From the NCBI RefSeq assembly GCF_044502415.1, contig NZ_CP172402.1: 64,000 nt of DNA; one strand, given 5' to 3'. The notes under the pieces were generated by a model. That model searched no databases. It saw only the letters and a program-made list of their open reading frames with translations, and had not been told where the DNA came from. Source of the DNA: Haloimpatiens lingqiaonensis. Lineage in GTDB: Bacteria; Bacillota; Clostridia; Clostridiales; Clostridiaceae. Within the stretch, counting starts at the first letter, position 1; each line of letters begins with the position of its first letter. Of the stretch, positions 44,551 through 52,966 are shown piece by piece. Made by a program: the position numbers and the translations under genes.

Positions 44551-44742
44551 GATATTATACATCAATATTAACTAATTTGGTTTCCCGTTAAGGGAAAATA
44601 GAAAACTAAGTTAGAGTAGAAACATGCACCCTATCGGGTAAAGAAATTACGAATAATAGAAAAAAATCAGTTATAATGTTCGTAGGTAATATAGATAGTT
44701 TTCTATTGAATGTTATGACTACATTATACAAGGTTAGAAGAT

Positions 44743-45036
44743 ATGAGTAGAAGAAAATATACTTTAGAAGAAAAGATAGGAATGATAGAAGAATTAAATA
44801 TCGGTTTAACTAATGCTCAAGTTTGTAAGAAACATGGAATATCATCATCTACACTTAGTACATTTAAAAAACAGCTTGCTGTAATAAATGCTACTGAACC
44901 AGAAGATTATAAAGCTACCGCTAAGGAAAAAGCCTTAGCGGATGAAAATAGAAAGCTTAAAGAGCTTTTAGGTAAAAAAGAGTTAGAACTTGATATGTTA
45001 CAGGATTTATTAAAAAAAAAGAAATACCTGAAATAG
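44743..45036 (+). CDS. IS3-family OrfA (HTH protein)
   Basis: This 97-residue protein begins MSRRKYTLEEKIGMIEELNI and has an HTH (TNAQVCKKHGISSSTLSTFK) followed by a leucine-zipper-like tail (LADENRKLKELLGKKELELD), the standard OrfA of IS3 elements. It ends after an A9 run at 45012-45020, TTAAAAAAAAAGAAA, a -1 frameshift signal joining OrfA to OrfB. The start has only a weak ribosome site. An imperfect TTTTCTA motif at 44699-44705 has an inverted partner at 45938-45944 and may mark the ends. Confidence 0.85.
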   Translation: MSRRKYTLEEKIGMIEELNIGLTNAQVCKKHGISSSTLSTFKKQLAVINATEPEDYKATAKEKALADENRKLKELLGKKELELDMLQDLLKKKKYLK

Positions 45037-45101
45037 CTGATAAAATATCATTAGCAAAAGAATATAGTGAAAAAGGGCTTAAGTTAGCTAGAGCATGTAA
45101 A

Positions 45102-45926
45102 TTGCTCCAAATATCAAGAACTTCTTGTTATCCTAGAAAAAAGGCTCAAAGAGATGAAAGTACGCCTACGGCTAAGGTCGGGAGACCCATACCTGGGTAT
45201 TCATATGGTATAAATAATTGCATAGTAGATGATTCAGTTATTGAAACACTCTTACATGAAGCATGTGAAAAATATCCTTTCTATGGATATAGGAAAATCA
45301 CTAAAATTCTTCGTAAGAAACATGGATTAAGAATTAATGCTAAGAAAGTGTATAGATTGTCTAAAAAACTAGGTTTACTTCTACCATATGTTAAACATAC
45401 AAAGCAAGGCCATTTAGCCATAGCAAGAGAATTAACGGGAATGAATCAACTATGGCAAATAGATATAAAATATGTAAGAGCAATTAATGGGCAGTTTATA
45501 ATGTTAACAGACATTATAGATGTCTACACTAGAAAACTAGTAGGTAAGGAAATAACTAAAACTGCAACTACAAATGACGCTTTAGTAGCTATACAAAGGG
45601 CATTAAAAGAAAATAATGTTACTAGAAATATAGTTCTAAGAAGTGATAATGGTCCACAATTTACCTCTGTAAAATTTGAACATTTCTGTAAAACTAACAA
45701 CATATATCATGAGCTTATACCAACAAACTCACCTAACTATAATGCTCATATAGAATCCTTTCACGCCTTACTTGAAAAGGAATGCATAACTTGGAATGAA
45801 ATTAGAGACTTTACCCATGGCTATATGCTAATTAATGATTACATAAAGTTTTATAATGATGAAAGAATTCATGGTAGCTTAGATTATATGAGTCCAAATG
45901 AATTTATAAGAAAAACTATGAATTAG
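45102..45926 (+). CDS. IS3-family OrfB integrase (made as OrfAB by -1 frameshift)
   Basis: The frame carries an rve integrase core: WQIDIKYVRAING (first D), IVLRSDNGPQFTSVKF (second D), and YNAHIESFHALLEKECITW (E, with the following K), then the RIHGSLDYMSPNEF end typical of IS3. The catalytic frame is open back to the A9 run at 45012, so the natural product is an OrfAB fusion of about 394 residues; the TTG at 45102 is only a formal start. No stops interrupt it, so the element may be active. It runs away from the IS110 gene next to it. Confidence 0.9.
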   Translation: MLQISRTSCYPRKKAQRDESTPTAKVGRPIPGYSYGINNCIVDDSVIETLLHEACEKYPFYGYRKITKILRKKHGLRINAKKVYRLSKKLGLLLPYVKHTKQGHLAIARELTGMNQLWQIDIKYVRAINGQFIMLTDIIDVYTRKLVGKEITKTATTNDALVAIQRALKENNVTRNIVLRSDNGPQFTSVKFEHFCKTNNIYHELIPTNSPNYNAHIESFHALLEKECITWNEIRDFTHGYMLINDYIKFYNDERIHGSLDYMSPNEFIRKTMN

Positions 45927-46107
45927 TTAGTATTGGTTAGAAAATGTTGATAATTGAGGGAGCAATCCGCTATTGGTTCTTACTTTTTCACTCTTACTTA
46001 TTACTTTGTTACCTATTCCCCATTATTTATCTACAAGTTTCTATTCACCTAACAATTAAAATTATATATTCTTATATATAAGTCCTAATCATACCTACAT
46101 ATTTAGT

Positions 46108-46340
46108 CTGGCTGCCGCCAATAAAAAATTTTTTAATCCCCTAAAAAGAAAAGCTATAACTACTCCATTTATTTAAATAATTATAGCTTGTTTTACTAAT
46201 ATATTTATTTAATTAAAGATTTTCCGTAACGCAGTGGAGGAAAACCGTCCTTTCCTAGTACCTAGCACCAAGCACCTAGTACCTACTCTCTTACTTCTTA
46301 CTTAATTCTCAATTGTCAATTGTCACTTCTTACTTGTTTG
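46108..46340. repeat. Mosaic intergenic repeat E3
   Basis: Repeats the order seen at 1419-1780: TGGCTGCCGCCAATAAA, AAATTTTTTAATCCCCTAAAA, hairpin AAGCTATAA...TTATAGCTT, GATTTTCCGTAACGCAGTGG hairpin, CCTAGTACCTAGCACC heptamers, TTACTTCTTACTTAATTC, CAATTGTCAATTGTC. The double-hairpin A element is absent here but present within the same frame of sequence at 1434-1567. Confidence 0.75.
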
Positions 46341-46413
46341 TGTCAAGTTAAAGTGGGCAATTTTATTTCTTAATTTTTCCATTATAAATTCAGTTGAAAA
46401 TTTTATTCCAAAA

Positions 46414-46442
46414 GGGCTTCGCCCGCAGCCCGAAAGGGCGCA
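46414..46442. other. Paired mini-hairpins near transposase 3' end (copy 2)
   Basis: GGGC-TTC-GCCC, GCAG, CCC-GAAA-GGG, CGCA form two small stems 36 bp from the ISLre2 transposase stop. The unpaired GCAG and CGCA are shared with 16453-16484 while the stem bases differ in a compensating way. Confidence 0.5.
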
Positions 46443-46477
46443 CTTATCCCGTTAACTTTTTATTTAAAATTTTAAAA

Positions 46478-47959
46478 CTATCTATAAATAAGTTCACTAA
46501 ATTTTTTTTCTTTGAAAAAGCTTTGTATAGCTTTTCTTCCATTAGTCATGGCGCAGCCTGTAAATGGTATTCTTGCTTGTTGTATAGGATAATACTTACT
46601 TTTCTTTACCTTCTTATTTACATCAGCTGCTGTTAATGTAATCATCTCTGTTATTGTTTCTAATTTATCATCTGAAACAACTCCTGAACAAACCTCATTT
46701 ATCACATTGTATATTCTTTTACTTGCTTTTTCAGCTAGTATTTTAGCTAAATTATTGGCACCTTTAATAGACCAACTCATTTTTCTTCCCTTCATTCTTT
46801 GAGCTAATACATCACATATATTGTGCTCCATTGTACCTAAATTTCTGTATTCTAATCCTTCTGGAGCCTTCGGCATTTTTATTTCTTCCCTTAGCTGATA
46901 TGGCTTTAATCCTATCTTGTTATCAAAAAAATACGTGTATAACTTTTCTAATTTCTTAAATTTATTTTCATCTTCAGTATACTTAATCATTAAATTTGTT
47001 ATATACTGAAAGCTTTCTTCTACTTTTCCTTCATTCAACATTTTTATTAATTTATGAGCTTCTTTTTTATCTTGAATAGCCCTTATTATAGCCTGGCTTC
47101 TATGAAATGGATCTAGCTGAAAATATACACCTTCTTCTCCTAAACTTTGTTTTATCCATGATGCTCCATCTCCATTTAAAATTCTTGTATCTATTTCATC
47201 TATATTATAAATTTCAGCAATGCTAGCATCACTAAGCTCTTTAAATTTTTTACTATTATCAAAACTAGCCCAAGCTATTTTATTTTCAACTACATAAGCA
47301 TCCTTACTACCATTTCTCTTCTTCCAGCCTTCATAGCTTATTCCAAGCTTTAGCTCTTTCTTTTTAGACTTTTTTCCTTTAGGTTTATCTTTTCCTTGGA
47401 TACTCAACCAAATTCCATCCATTTCTTGAAATAAAACTTTAACTTCTTTCGATCCATTTAATTTACCTTTTTTATTTAATATTATTTTTCTTTCTTCTTT
47501 TTCTTCAAGTTTAGAACCTAATTTTTGTACTACATTCCATACTGCTGTATGGCTGATTTCTTGGTTGGTTAACTCTTTAATATTTTTCGCAGTATCCCTA
47601 TAAGAAACATTAGTCACATTATCTACAATCTTTTCTACTAACGTGGTTGAAATCTGACCTATTGTATCCATTTGTAAATATTCATCTAGTAAGAATTTAT
47701 AAGCTTTTTTGCCATCCTCTGTTTTAAATTCATACAGACGTCTCTCAAATTCTACATCCCCCATAATAGTCTTTATACACGTACGTCTTAAACCTTTACT
47801 TCTATAAACCTTAGTATTTCTTTCATCCATCAACCTACGGTCTAGGTGCGTTAGCACCTCTCTCATGAACCTGCATGCTTCATCACATACATATTTATAT
47901 ATTTTTTTCTCTAAATCATTGAAAGTTATCTCTTTTTCATTTAAACTTGTATTGTACAT
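46478..47959 (-). CDS. ISLre2-family transposase (UPF0236)
   Basis: The product of about 493 residues shows the UPF0236/ISLre2 pattern: GDVEFERRLYEFKTEDGKKA, VLFQEMDGIWLSIQGKDK, DTRILNGDGASWIKQSLGEE, QLDPFHRSQAIIRAI, and the C-terminal YYPIQQARIPFTGCAMTNGR. It is full length with no stops. ATG 47959 follows GGGTGATATT; the earlier in-frame codon at 47971 overlaps that site. Downstream are small paired hairpins (46414-46442). Exact element ends were not determined. Confidence 0.93.
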   Translation of the reverse strand: MYNTSLNEKEITFNDLEKKIYKYVCDEACRFMREVLTHLDRRLMDERNTKVYRSKGLRRTCIKTIMGDVEFERRLYEFKTEDGKKAYKFLLDEYLQMDTIGQISTTLVEKIVDNVTNVSYRDTAKNIKELTNQEISHTAVWNVVQKLGSKLEEKEERKIILNKKGKLNGSKEVKVLFQEMDGIWLSIQGKDKPKGKKSKKKELKLGISYEGWKKRNGSKDAYVVENKIAWASFDNSKKFKELSDASIAEIYNIDEIDTRILNGDGASWIKQSLGEEGVYFQLDPFHRSQAIIRAIQDKKEAHKLIKMLNEGKVEESFQYITNLMIKYTEDENKFKKLEKLYTYFFDNKIGLKPYQLREEIKMPKAPEGLEYRNLGTMEHNICDVLAQRMKGRKMSWSIKGANNLAKILAEKASKRIYNVINEVCSGVVSDDKLETITEMITLTAADVNKKVKKSKYYPIQQARIPFTGCAMTNGRKAIQSFFKEKKFSELIYR

Positions 47960-48116
47960 AATATCACCCATTATCTTATAGTTTTTTCAACTTACATTAT
48001 AATGGATTTTTTATGTACATGGGAGATACTTTTTGTATCTCCTTTTAAATTTTCTAAGCAGTAATTACTACTATCTTTGCCTACTAAAATTATACTCTAA
48101 GTTCTTACTTAATTCT

Positions 48117-48180
48117 TGGCGTATTGTTCACAGTCCAAAATTTCACATTTATCACGGAATTAAAAGCAGATTTTTCCTAT
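48117..48180 (+). mobile_element. Fragment B3 of the MITE-like element
   Basis: 64 bp, from GGCGTATTGTTCACAGTCC to GCAGATTTTTCCTA, are identical to the right end of B1 (24477-24539). The left half is missing. It lies 22 bp after the aminopeptidase stop, as B1 lies 16 bp after trpS. The rest of the 47960-48202 gap holds a GGAGATAC/GTATCTCC hairpin at 48022-48042. Confidence 0.85.
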
Positions 48181-48202
48181 AGCACTTACTTCACAATCTA
48201 TT

Positions 48203-49504
48203 CTAAATATTATAAAATTCTTCGAAAGATTTTAGTACATAAGTGTGGTCTTGAACTCCGCCAAATTCACGTACAGAGTGCATTGCAAGCACTGGAGTTC
48301 CCATGTCTACGGATCTTATATCTAAATGAGTTGAAGATATAGGTCCTATAGTAGAGCCTCCTCTTGAATCTGAACGGTTAACAAATTTTTGATAAGGCAC
48401 TCCTGCCCTTTTGCATACCATTTCGTATACAGCACATGACTCACTGTCTGTAGTGTAACTTTGATTTGCATTTACTTTTATTACTGGTCCCTTATTAATT
48501 ACTGGTCTATTAGTTGGGTCATGTTTTTCTCCTGAATTTGGATGAACTGCATGAGCTAAGTCTCCAGAAATTATAAATGATTTTGATAAAGCTCTAAGGA
48601 AATCTTCTCTGCCTTTTCCCATAGATAATGCTATTCTTTCTAATACATTAGCAAGCATTTGAGAATCTGCACCTTGTTTTGTAGAACTTCCTACTTCTTC
48701 ATTATCAAAACAAACCATTACATTTGTTCCTTTTGTAGTTTTACTATTAATTAAAGCTTTTATTCCTGCATGAACCATAGCTAAGTCATCTAATCTTCCG
48801 CAAGATATGAATTCATCATTAAGTCCTATTATACTTCCTTTTTCAAACTCATATAAGAATAAATCAAAGTCTATTATATCTTCTTTTTTAACATCTAGCT
48901 CTTTAGCTACTGTATTCAAAAGATAATTTCCCTTTTCTAAATTTTCATTTACTAATGCTAGTAATGGCAATGTATCCTTTTGCTTGTTTAATTCTACACC
49001 GCTATTTACTTCACGATTCATGTGTATTGCAAGATTAGGTATTATAAGTATAGGTTTTTTTATGTTTACTAATCTTATTTCTGGGCATAATGGGTTTTCA
49101 CTCTTTAATGCTACTCTACCAGCCACTGAAAGAGGTCTATCTAACCATGTATTAAGTATAGGTCCTCCATATACTTCAGTGTTTAATCTTACATATGTGT
49201 TTTCTGAAACCATTTCTGCAGATGGCTTAATTCTAAATGTTGGAGAATCTGTATGAGCTCCTATTAGTTTAAATCCATATTCTTCCATTTCTCCATTTCC
49301 AACTACAAAGGCTGTTAAAGCTGAACCATTTTTAGTAACATAGTACTTTCCGCCTTTTTCTAAATTCCATTTTTCGCTTTCCTTTATTTCCTTAAATCCA
49401 TTAGCATTTAATTCATTTTTTACAGTTTCTACTGCATGAAAAGCTGTTGGACTTTCATAAATAAAGTCAATAAGATTTTGAGCTAATTCTAATTCCTTTG
49501 TCAT
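48203..49504 (-). CDS. apeB: M18 family aminopeptidase
   Basis: Cytoplasmic zinc aminopeptidase that removes N-terminal, often acidic, residues from peptides. The 433-residue product has the M18 metal-site motifs: GAHTDSPTFRIKP (H84, D86), the region FISCGRLDDLAMVHAG, MVCFDNEEVGSSTKQGADSQ with the catalytic Glu pair, and a late histidine in THLDIRSVDMGTPVLAMHSV. Length is normal and there is no signal peptide. The ATG follows GGGGGAATTTATA. It is a single gene divergent from the ATPase gene on the plus strand. Confidence 0.94.
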   Translation of the reverse strand: MTKELELAQNLIDFIYESPTAFHAVETVKNELNANGFKEIKESEKWNLEKGGKYYVTKNGSALTAFVVGNGEMEEYGFKLIGAHTDSPTFRIKPSAEMVSENTYVRLNTEVYGGPILNTWLDRPLSVAGRVALKSENPLCPEIRLVNIKKPILIIPNLAIHMNREVNSGVELNKQKDTLPLLALVNENLEKGNYLLNTVAKELDVKKEDIIDFDLFLYEFEKGSIIGLNDEFISCGRLDDLAMVHAGIKALINSKTTKGTNVMVCFDNEEVGSSTKQGADSQMLANVLERIALSMGKGREDFLRALSKSFIISGDLAHAVHPNSGEKHDPTNRPVINKGPVIKVNANQSYTTDSESCAVYEMVCKRAGVPYQKFVNRSDSRGGSTIGPISSTHLDIRSVDMGTPVLAMHSVREFGGVQDHTYVLKSFEEFYNI

Positions 49505-49679
49505 TATAAATTCCCCCGAAATTTTATATAATTTTTATTTATTTACATAGTTTGATTATAACATATATATTATTGCAACTCCAAATATAGATTTACAATG
49601 TAAAAAATGTATTAAAATACTGAATTATGAGTATTATATTATTAAGTAAAATTTTAGTAATTCATGGAGTGTGATTTAT

Positions 49680-50816
49680 GTGAAAGGAACTATAAGACAC
49701 TTATTCCCTGGTGGAAATACATCACAGGGCTTTTATTCTTACTACCATTACATTTTATCTCAGGAAGATGCTAATAAAATCATTTGCATTAAGGGGGGAC
49801 CTGGTACTGGAAAATCTTCAATGATGAAAAAAATTGGTGAATACTTTAACTCTAATGGATACAATATAGAATATCATCACTGCTCATCGGATAACAATTC
49901 TCTAGATGGAGTATTAATCCCTGCTTTAAAAGTTGCTATATTAGATGCTACAGCTCCCCACATAGTGGATCCTAAAAATCCCGGCGCTGTAGATGAAGTT
50001 TTAAATTTAAGTGACTGTTGGGATGAAAAAAAACTTCGAAATAATAAGAGTGAAATAATTTCCATAAATAATGCCATAGGCAATACCTTTAAAAGAGCTT
50101 ATAAGTATATTGAAGCAGCTAAAATTATTCATGATGGATGGAGCAATTTAAATTTGGAAGCTATGGATTTTTCAAAATTAAATATGTTGAAAGAAAAGTT
50201 AAAAGAGGAGCTTTTCAAAAATAAAGTAAGTACATTAGGAAAGGAAAGACATTTATTTGCCACTGCCTTTACTCCTAATGGAATCGTCACTTATATAGAC
50301 AATTTACAGGAAAATTATAAAAATATATATGTATTAAATGGCGAACCTGGTACCTGTAAATCTAATATATTAAGCTTTTTAGGTAATGAAGCTATTAAAA
50401 GGGGACATTATGTGGAAATATTCCATAAACCTCTTATTCCGCAAGAAATAGAACATGTTTTAATTCCCGATTTAAACGTAGCATTATTAACTTCTAATGA
50501 AATAAATAAAAAAGAGTTTTCTGGAACTCAAATATATACAAATGAACTACAAAAGGAAAATATACTAAATAAAAATCTTACTAAAATACAAGATGAAAAA
50601 GAAACCTTTTATCTCCTTTTAGATAAAGGATTAGAGATAATCTCTGGAGCAAAAACGTTACATGATCAGTTAGAAGCTTACTATATACCTGCCATGGACT
50701 TCACAAAAGTAAACGAAAAATATAAAAAAGTCTTAAATAATTTTTTAGAATATGAAAGTAAAAACACCGTAGATAATGCCTTTAAACAAATAAAAAATGA
50801 TATATTTTTCGTATAA
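49680..50816 (+). CDS. PRK06851-type protein with two P-loops
   Basis: The product of about 378 residues is a tandem duplication: each half has a P-loop and a similar ending (YKYIEAAKIIHDGWSNLNLE in the first; GLEIISGAKTLHDQLEAYYI in the second). The first Walker A, IKGGPGTGKSSMM at about 37-48, is canonical; the second, NGEPGTCKSN near 225, has Cys in place of the usual Gly, though the Lys-Ser pair is kept. The family is known mainly from sporulating Firmicutes and its role is unknown. The frame opens at GTG 49671, but GGAG spacing favours GTG 49680. It is divergent from apeB. Confidence 0.8.
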   Translation: MKGTIRHLFPGGNTSQGFYSYYHYILSQEDANKIICIKGGPGTGKSSMMKKIGEYFNSNGYNIEYHHCSSDNNSLDGVLIPALKVAILDATAPHIVDPKNPGAVDEVLNLSDCWDEKKLRNNKSEIISINNAIGNTFKRAYKYIEAAKIIHDGWSNLNLEAMDFSKLNMLKEKLKEELFKNKVSTLGKERHLFATAFTPNGIVTYIDNLQENYKNIYVLNGEPGTCKSNILSFLGNEAIKRGHYVEIFHKPLIPQEIEHVLIPDLNVALLTSNEINKKEFSGTQIYTNELQKENILNKNLTKIQDEKETFYLLLDKGLEIISGAKTLHDQLEAYYIPAMDFTKVNEKYKKVLNNFLEYESKNTVDNAFKQIKNDIFFV

Positions 50817-50977
50817 AATTAATTTCCTATGCTTGATAACTAGTTATTGAATATCAACAATATTGAATTTTAAATATTGTCAATATAAACTACTACCCCT
50901 TGGATTTTATTGCTAAATAGTATATTATACTAATTAATGGTTTATTTATTTTTTAATTTTAAGGACGGTGTTTTAGC

Positions 50978-52165
50978 TTGTTAACTAATTTTTTGATTTC
51001 ACGTTTTATAAAAAACTATAAAGATACAGATGATGAAGGGGTTAGACAAAAATATGGATATCTTGCAGGAGTAGTAGGAATATTTGCAAACATACTGCTA
51101 TCCTCCATAAAACTTACAGTGGGCTTTATCTCTCACAGTATAGCTATCACTGCTGATGCTTTTAACAATTTATCAGATGCTGCCTCTTCTTTAATAACAG
51201 TAGTGTCTTTTAAATTGGCAAATAAACCTGCTGATAAGGAACATCCCTTTGGACATGGTCGTGTGGAGTATTTAGCTGCTCTTGTAGTTTCCTTTTTTGT
51301 TATGATGGTAGGTTTTCAATTTGTAAAAACCTCCTTTGATAGAATAGTAAACCCTACAAAAATAAATTTTCAAATAATACCATTTATTCTTTTACTTTTT
51401 TCTATACTGGTGAAGGTGTGGCTTGGATTTTTTAATAAAAAGCTCGGTAAAAAAATAAATTCCACCACCTTAAGTGCCACTTCCATGGACGCTTTCAGTG
51501 ATGTAATAACCACCAGTGTAGTTGCTCTATCCTTTGTTATATCAAACTTCACCTCTCTACCCATAGATGGATATATAGGTATTTTAGTAGCACTTTTCAT
51601 AATTTACTCTGGTTTTAGTCTTGTAAAGGAAACTATAAATCCTCTTTTAGGTGAAGCTCCAGATGCTGAATTAGTAGAAAATATACAGAAGGATTTACTT
51701 AGTTATGAATATATAACCGGAGTTCATGACATAATAGTTCATAACTACGGTCCATCTAAATTCATGGTATCCTTACATGCTGAAGTTCCTTGCGATATAT
51801 CTATATTAAAGATACATGAAATAATAGATAGAGCTGAAAAAGAAATGTCTAAAAAACACAATATCTTATTAGTTATACACATGGACCCCATTAATACCAA
51901 CAACAAAGAAGTTCAAAAATGCAAAGATCATGTTATATCTGTACTCAATACCATACCAGAAATAGAATCCATGCATGATTTCAGAATGGTTGGTGAAAAT
52001 GAATATATTAACTTAATATTTGACGTAGTGGTTGACCATGATATTCATATAGACCAAAAGAAAGAAGATGAAATTATATTACAAATTGATAAAAAGTTAA
52101 AAGCTATAAATCCTGCTTATAATTGTTTAATAACTATAGATAAAAATTACACCTTTATAAGGTAG
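50978..52165 (+). CDS. Cation diffusion facilitator, Mn2+-type exporter
   Basis: The 395-residue protein has six membrane helices (about 28-220) and a cytoplasmic ferredoxin-like C-terminal domain. The transport site in helix 2 reads ADAFNNLSD (N63-x3-D67) and in helix 5 SMDAFSDV (D-x3-D). The Asn-Asp/Asp-Asp set, lacking the Zn-type histidine, points to manganese export as in MntE/MneP relatives; this is inferred from the motif. KPADKEHPFGHGRVEYLAAL is a family hallmark. The start is TTG 50978 with AAGGACGGTG upstream. The C-terminus has an extra ~100 residues after the usual end. A hairpin (52241-52267) follows the gene. Confidence 0.88.
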   Translation: MLTNFLISRFIKNYKDTDDEGVRQKYGYLAGVVGIFANILLSSIKLTVGFISHSIAITADAFNNLSDAASSLITVVSFKLANKPADKEHPFGHGRVEYLAALVVSFFVMMVGFQFVKTSFDRIVNPTKINFQIIPFILLLFSILVKVWLGFFNKKLGKKINSTTLSATSMDAFSDVITTSVVALSFVISNFTSLPIDGYIGILVALFIIYSGFSLVKETINPLLGEAPDAELVENIQKDLLSYEYITGVHDIIVHNYGPSKFMVSLHAEVPCDISILKIHEIIDRAEKEMSKKHNILLVIHMDPINTNNKEVQKCKDHVISVLNTIPEIESMHDFRMVGENEYINLIFDVVVDHDIHIDQKKEDEIILQIDKKLKAINPAYNCLITIDKNYTFIR

Positions 52166-52240
52166 CTATTATTCTCCAATCCTCCTCAAAGACTTTATTT
52201 TAAGCGAAACTTGCTACATTAGTATTACTAACCACGAAAC

Positions 52241-52345
52241 ACCCCACTTCAACGAAGCAAGTGGGGTATATTTCATTCCTATATACCTATAATCTAGTAC
52301 CTAGCACCTAGCACCTAGTACCTAGTACCTAGTACCTAGTACCTA
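52241..52345. repeat. Terminator-like hairpin and CTAGTAC heptamer array
   Basis: ACCCCACTT (52241-52249) pairs with AAGTGGGGT (52259-52267), probably ending the CDF transcript. Then come about seven copies of the heptamer CTAGTAC/CTAGCAC up to 52345. The same heptamer occurs at 1695-1725 and 46255-46285. Confidence 0.8.
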
Positions 52346-52417
52346 AATAAAGTCTATCATATAAATAAACTAGTATCTAAATTATAATTATAGATTAAAA
52401 TTTGTGGATTGTAGACT

Positions 52418-52468
52418 AAAAAAGCCAGTAAAGAGTCTTTTATAAACAAGAATCTTTACTGGCTTTTT
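52418..52468. terminator. Terminator for the DUF3842 gene
   Basis: AAAAGCCAGTAAAGA pairs with TCTTTACTGGCTTTT, with T-runs on both sides. It lies just beyond the DUF3842 stop. Confidence 0.85.
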
Positions 52469-52477
52469 ATTTTAATA

Positions 52478-52882
52478 TTAACAAATACTCAACTCTTCAA
52501 TAACTAAGTTCACCATTTGACTCATAGATAACTGTCTAGTACCTACAGTAATTACATTACATCTATTTAAAGGCAAAATTATTTTTCTTGCTTTACTAAT
52601 TGCAATAGCTTCTGACATAACTGGAGTTATTTCTCCCATCATTGAATTTGCTACAAGCATAGCTATAGGTCCTATAATTACATCTACTTCTTGTGACATA
52701 ACCTTTATGGCATTTTCACCTGTAGCTGCTGCATGAGCCCCACCCTTTATCATGCTTGAAGTGGCTAAAGAATTTGTTCCTAATGCGATAATTTCAAATC
52801 CTTCTTTATACTGCTCCCTAATTTTTTCAATTATAACTTTTCCTAATCCGCCGCCTAATCCATCAATTACTGCTACTCTCAT
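52478..52882 (-). CDS. DUF3842 family protein
   Basis: The protein of about 134 residues starts MRVAVIDGLGGGLGKVIIEK, a glycine-rich Rossmann-like nucleotide-binding beginning, and contains IIGPIAMLVANSMMGEITPV. It matches the DUF3842 pattern of conserved clostridial proteins with unknown function. ATG 52882 lies 7 nt after AAGGTGG, which favours it over the preceding in-frame TTG. It is 84 bp downstream of the formate/nitrite transporter on the same strand, so cotranscription is likely. Whether it relates to formate metabolism is unknown. Confidence 0.8.
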   Translation of the reverse strand: MRVAVIDGLGGGLGKVIIEKIREQYKEGFEIIALGTNSLATSSMIKGGAHAAATGENAIKVMSQEVDVIIGPIAMLVANSMMGEITPVMSEAIAISKARKIILPLNRCNVITVGTRQLSMSQMVNLVIEELSIC

Positions 52883-52966
52883 CAAATAACCACCTTTTTT
52901 TATTAGTGTTCATATGAAGGCTATTAATAACCTCTTCAGCTTCTTAAATCAAAGCCTATATAAAAT

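Noticed and set aside
50817..50977. Manganese (yybP-ykoY) riboswitch before the CDF gene
   Set aside because: The short AT-rich gap lacks the conserved loops; only a small ATATTG/CAATAT hairpin is visible.
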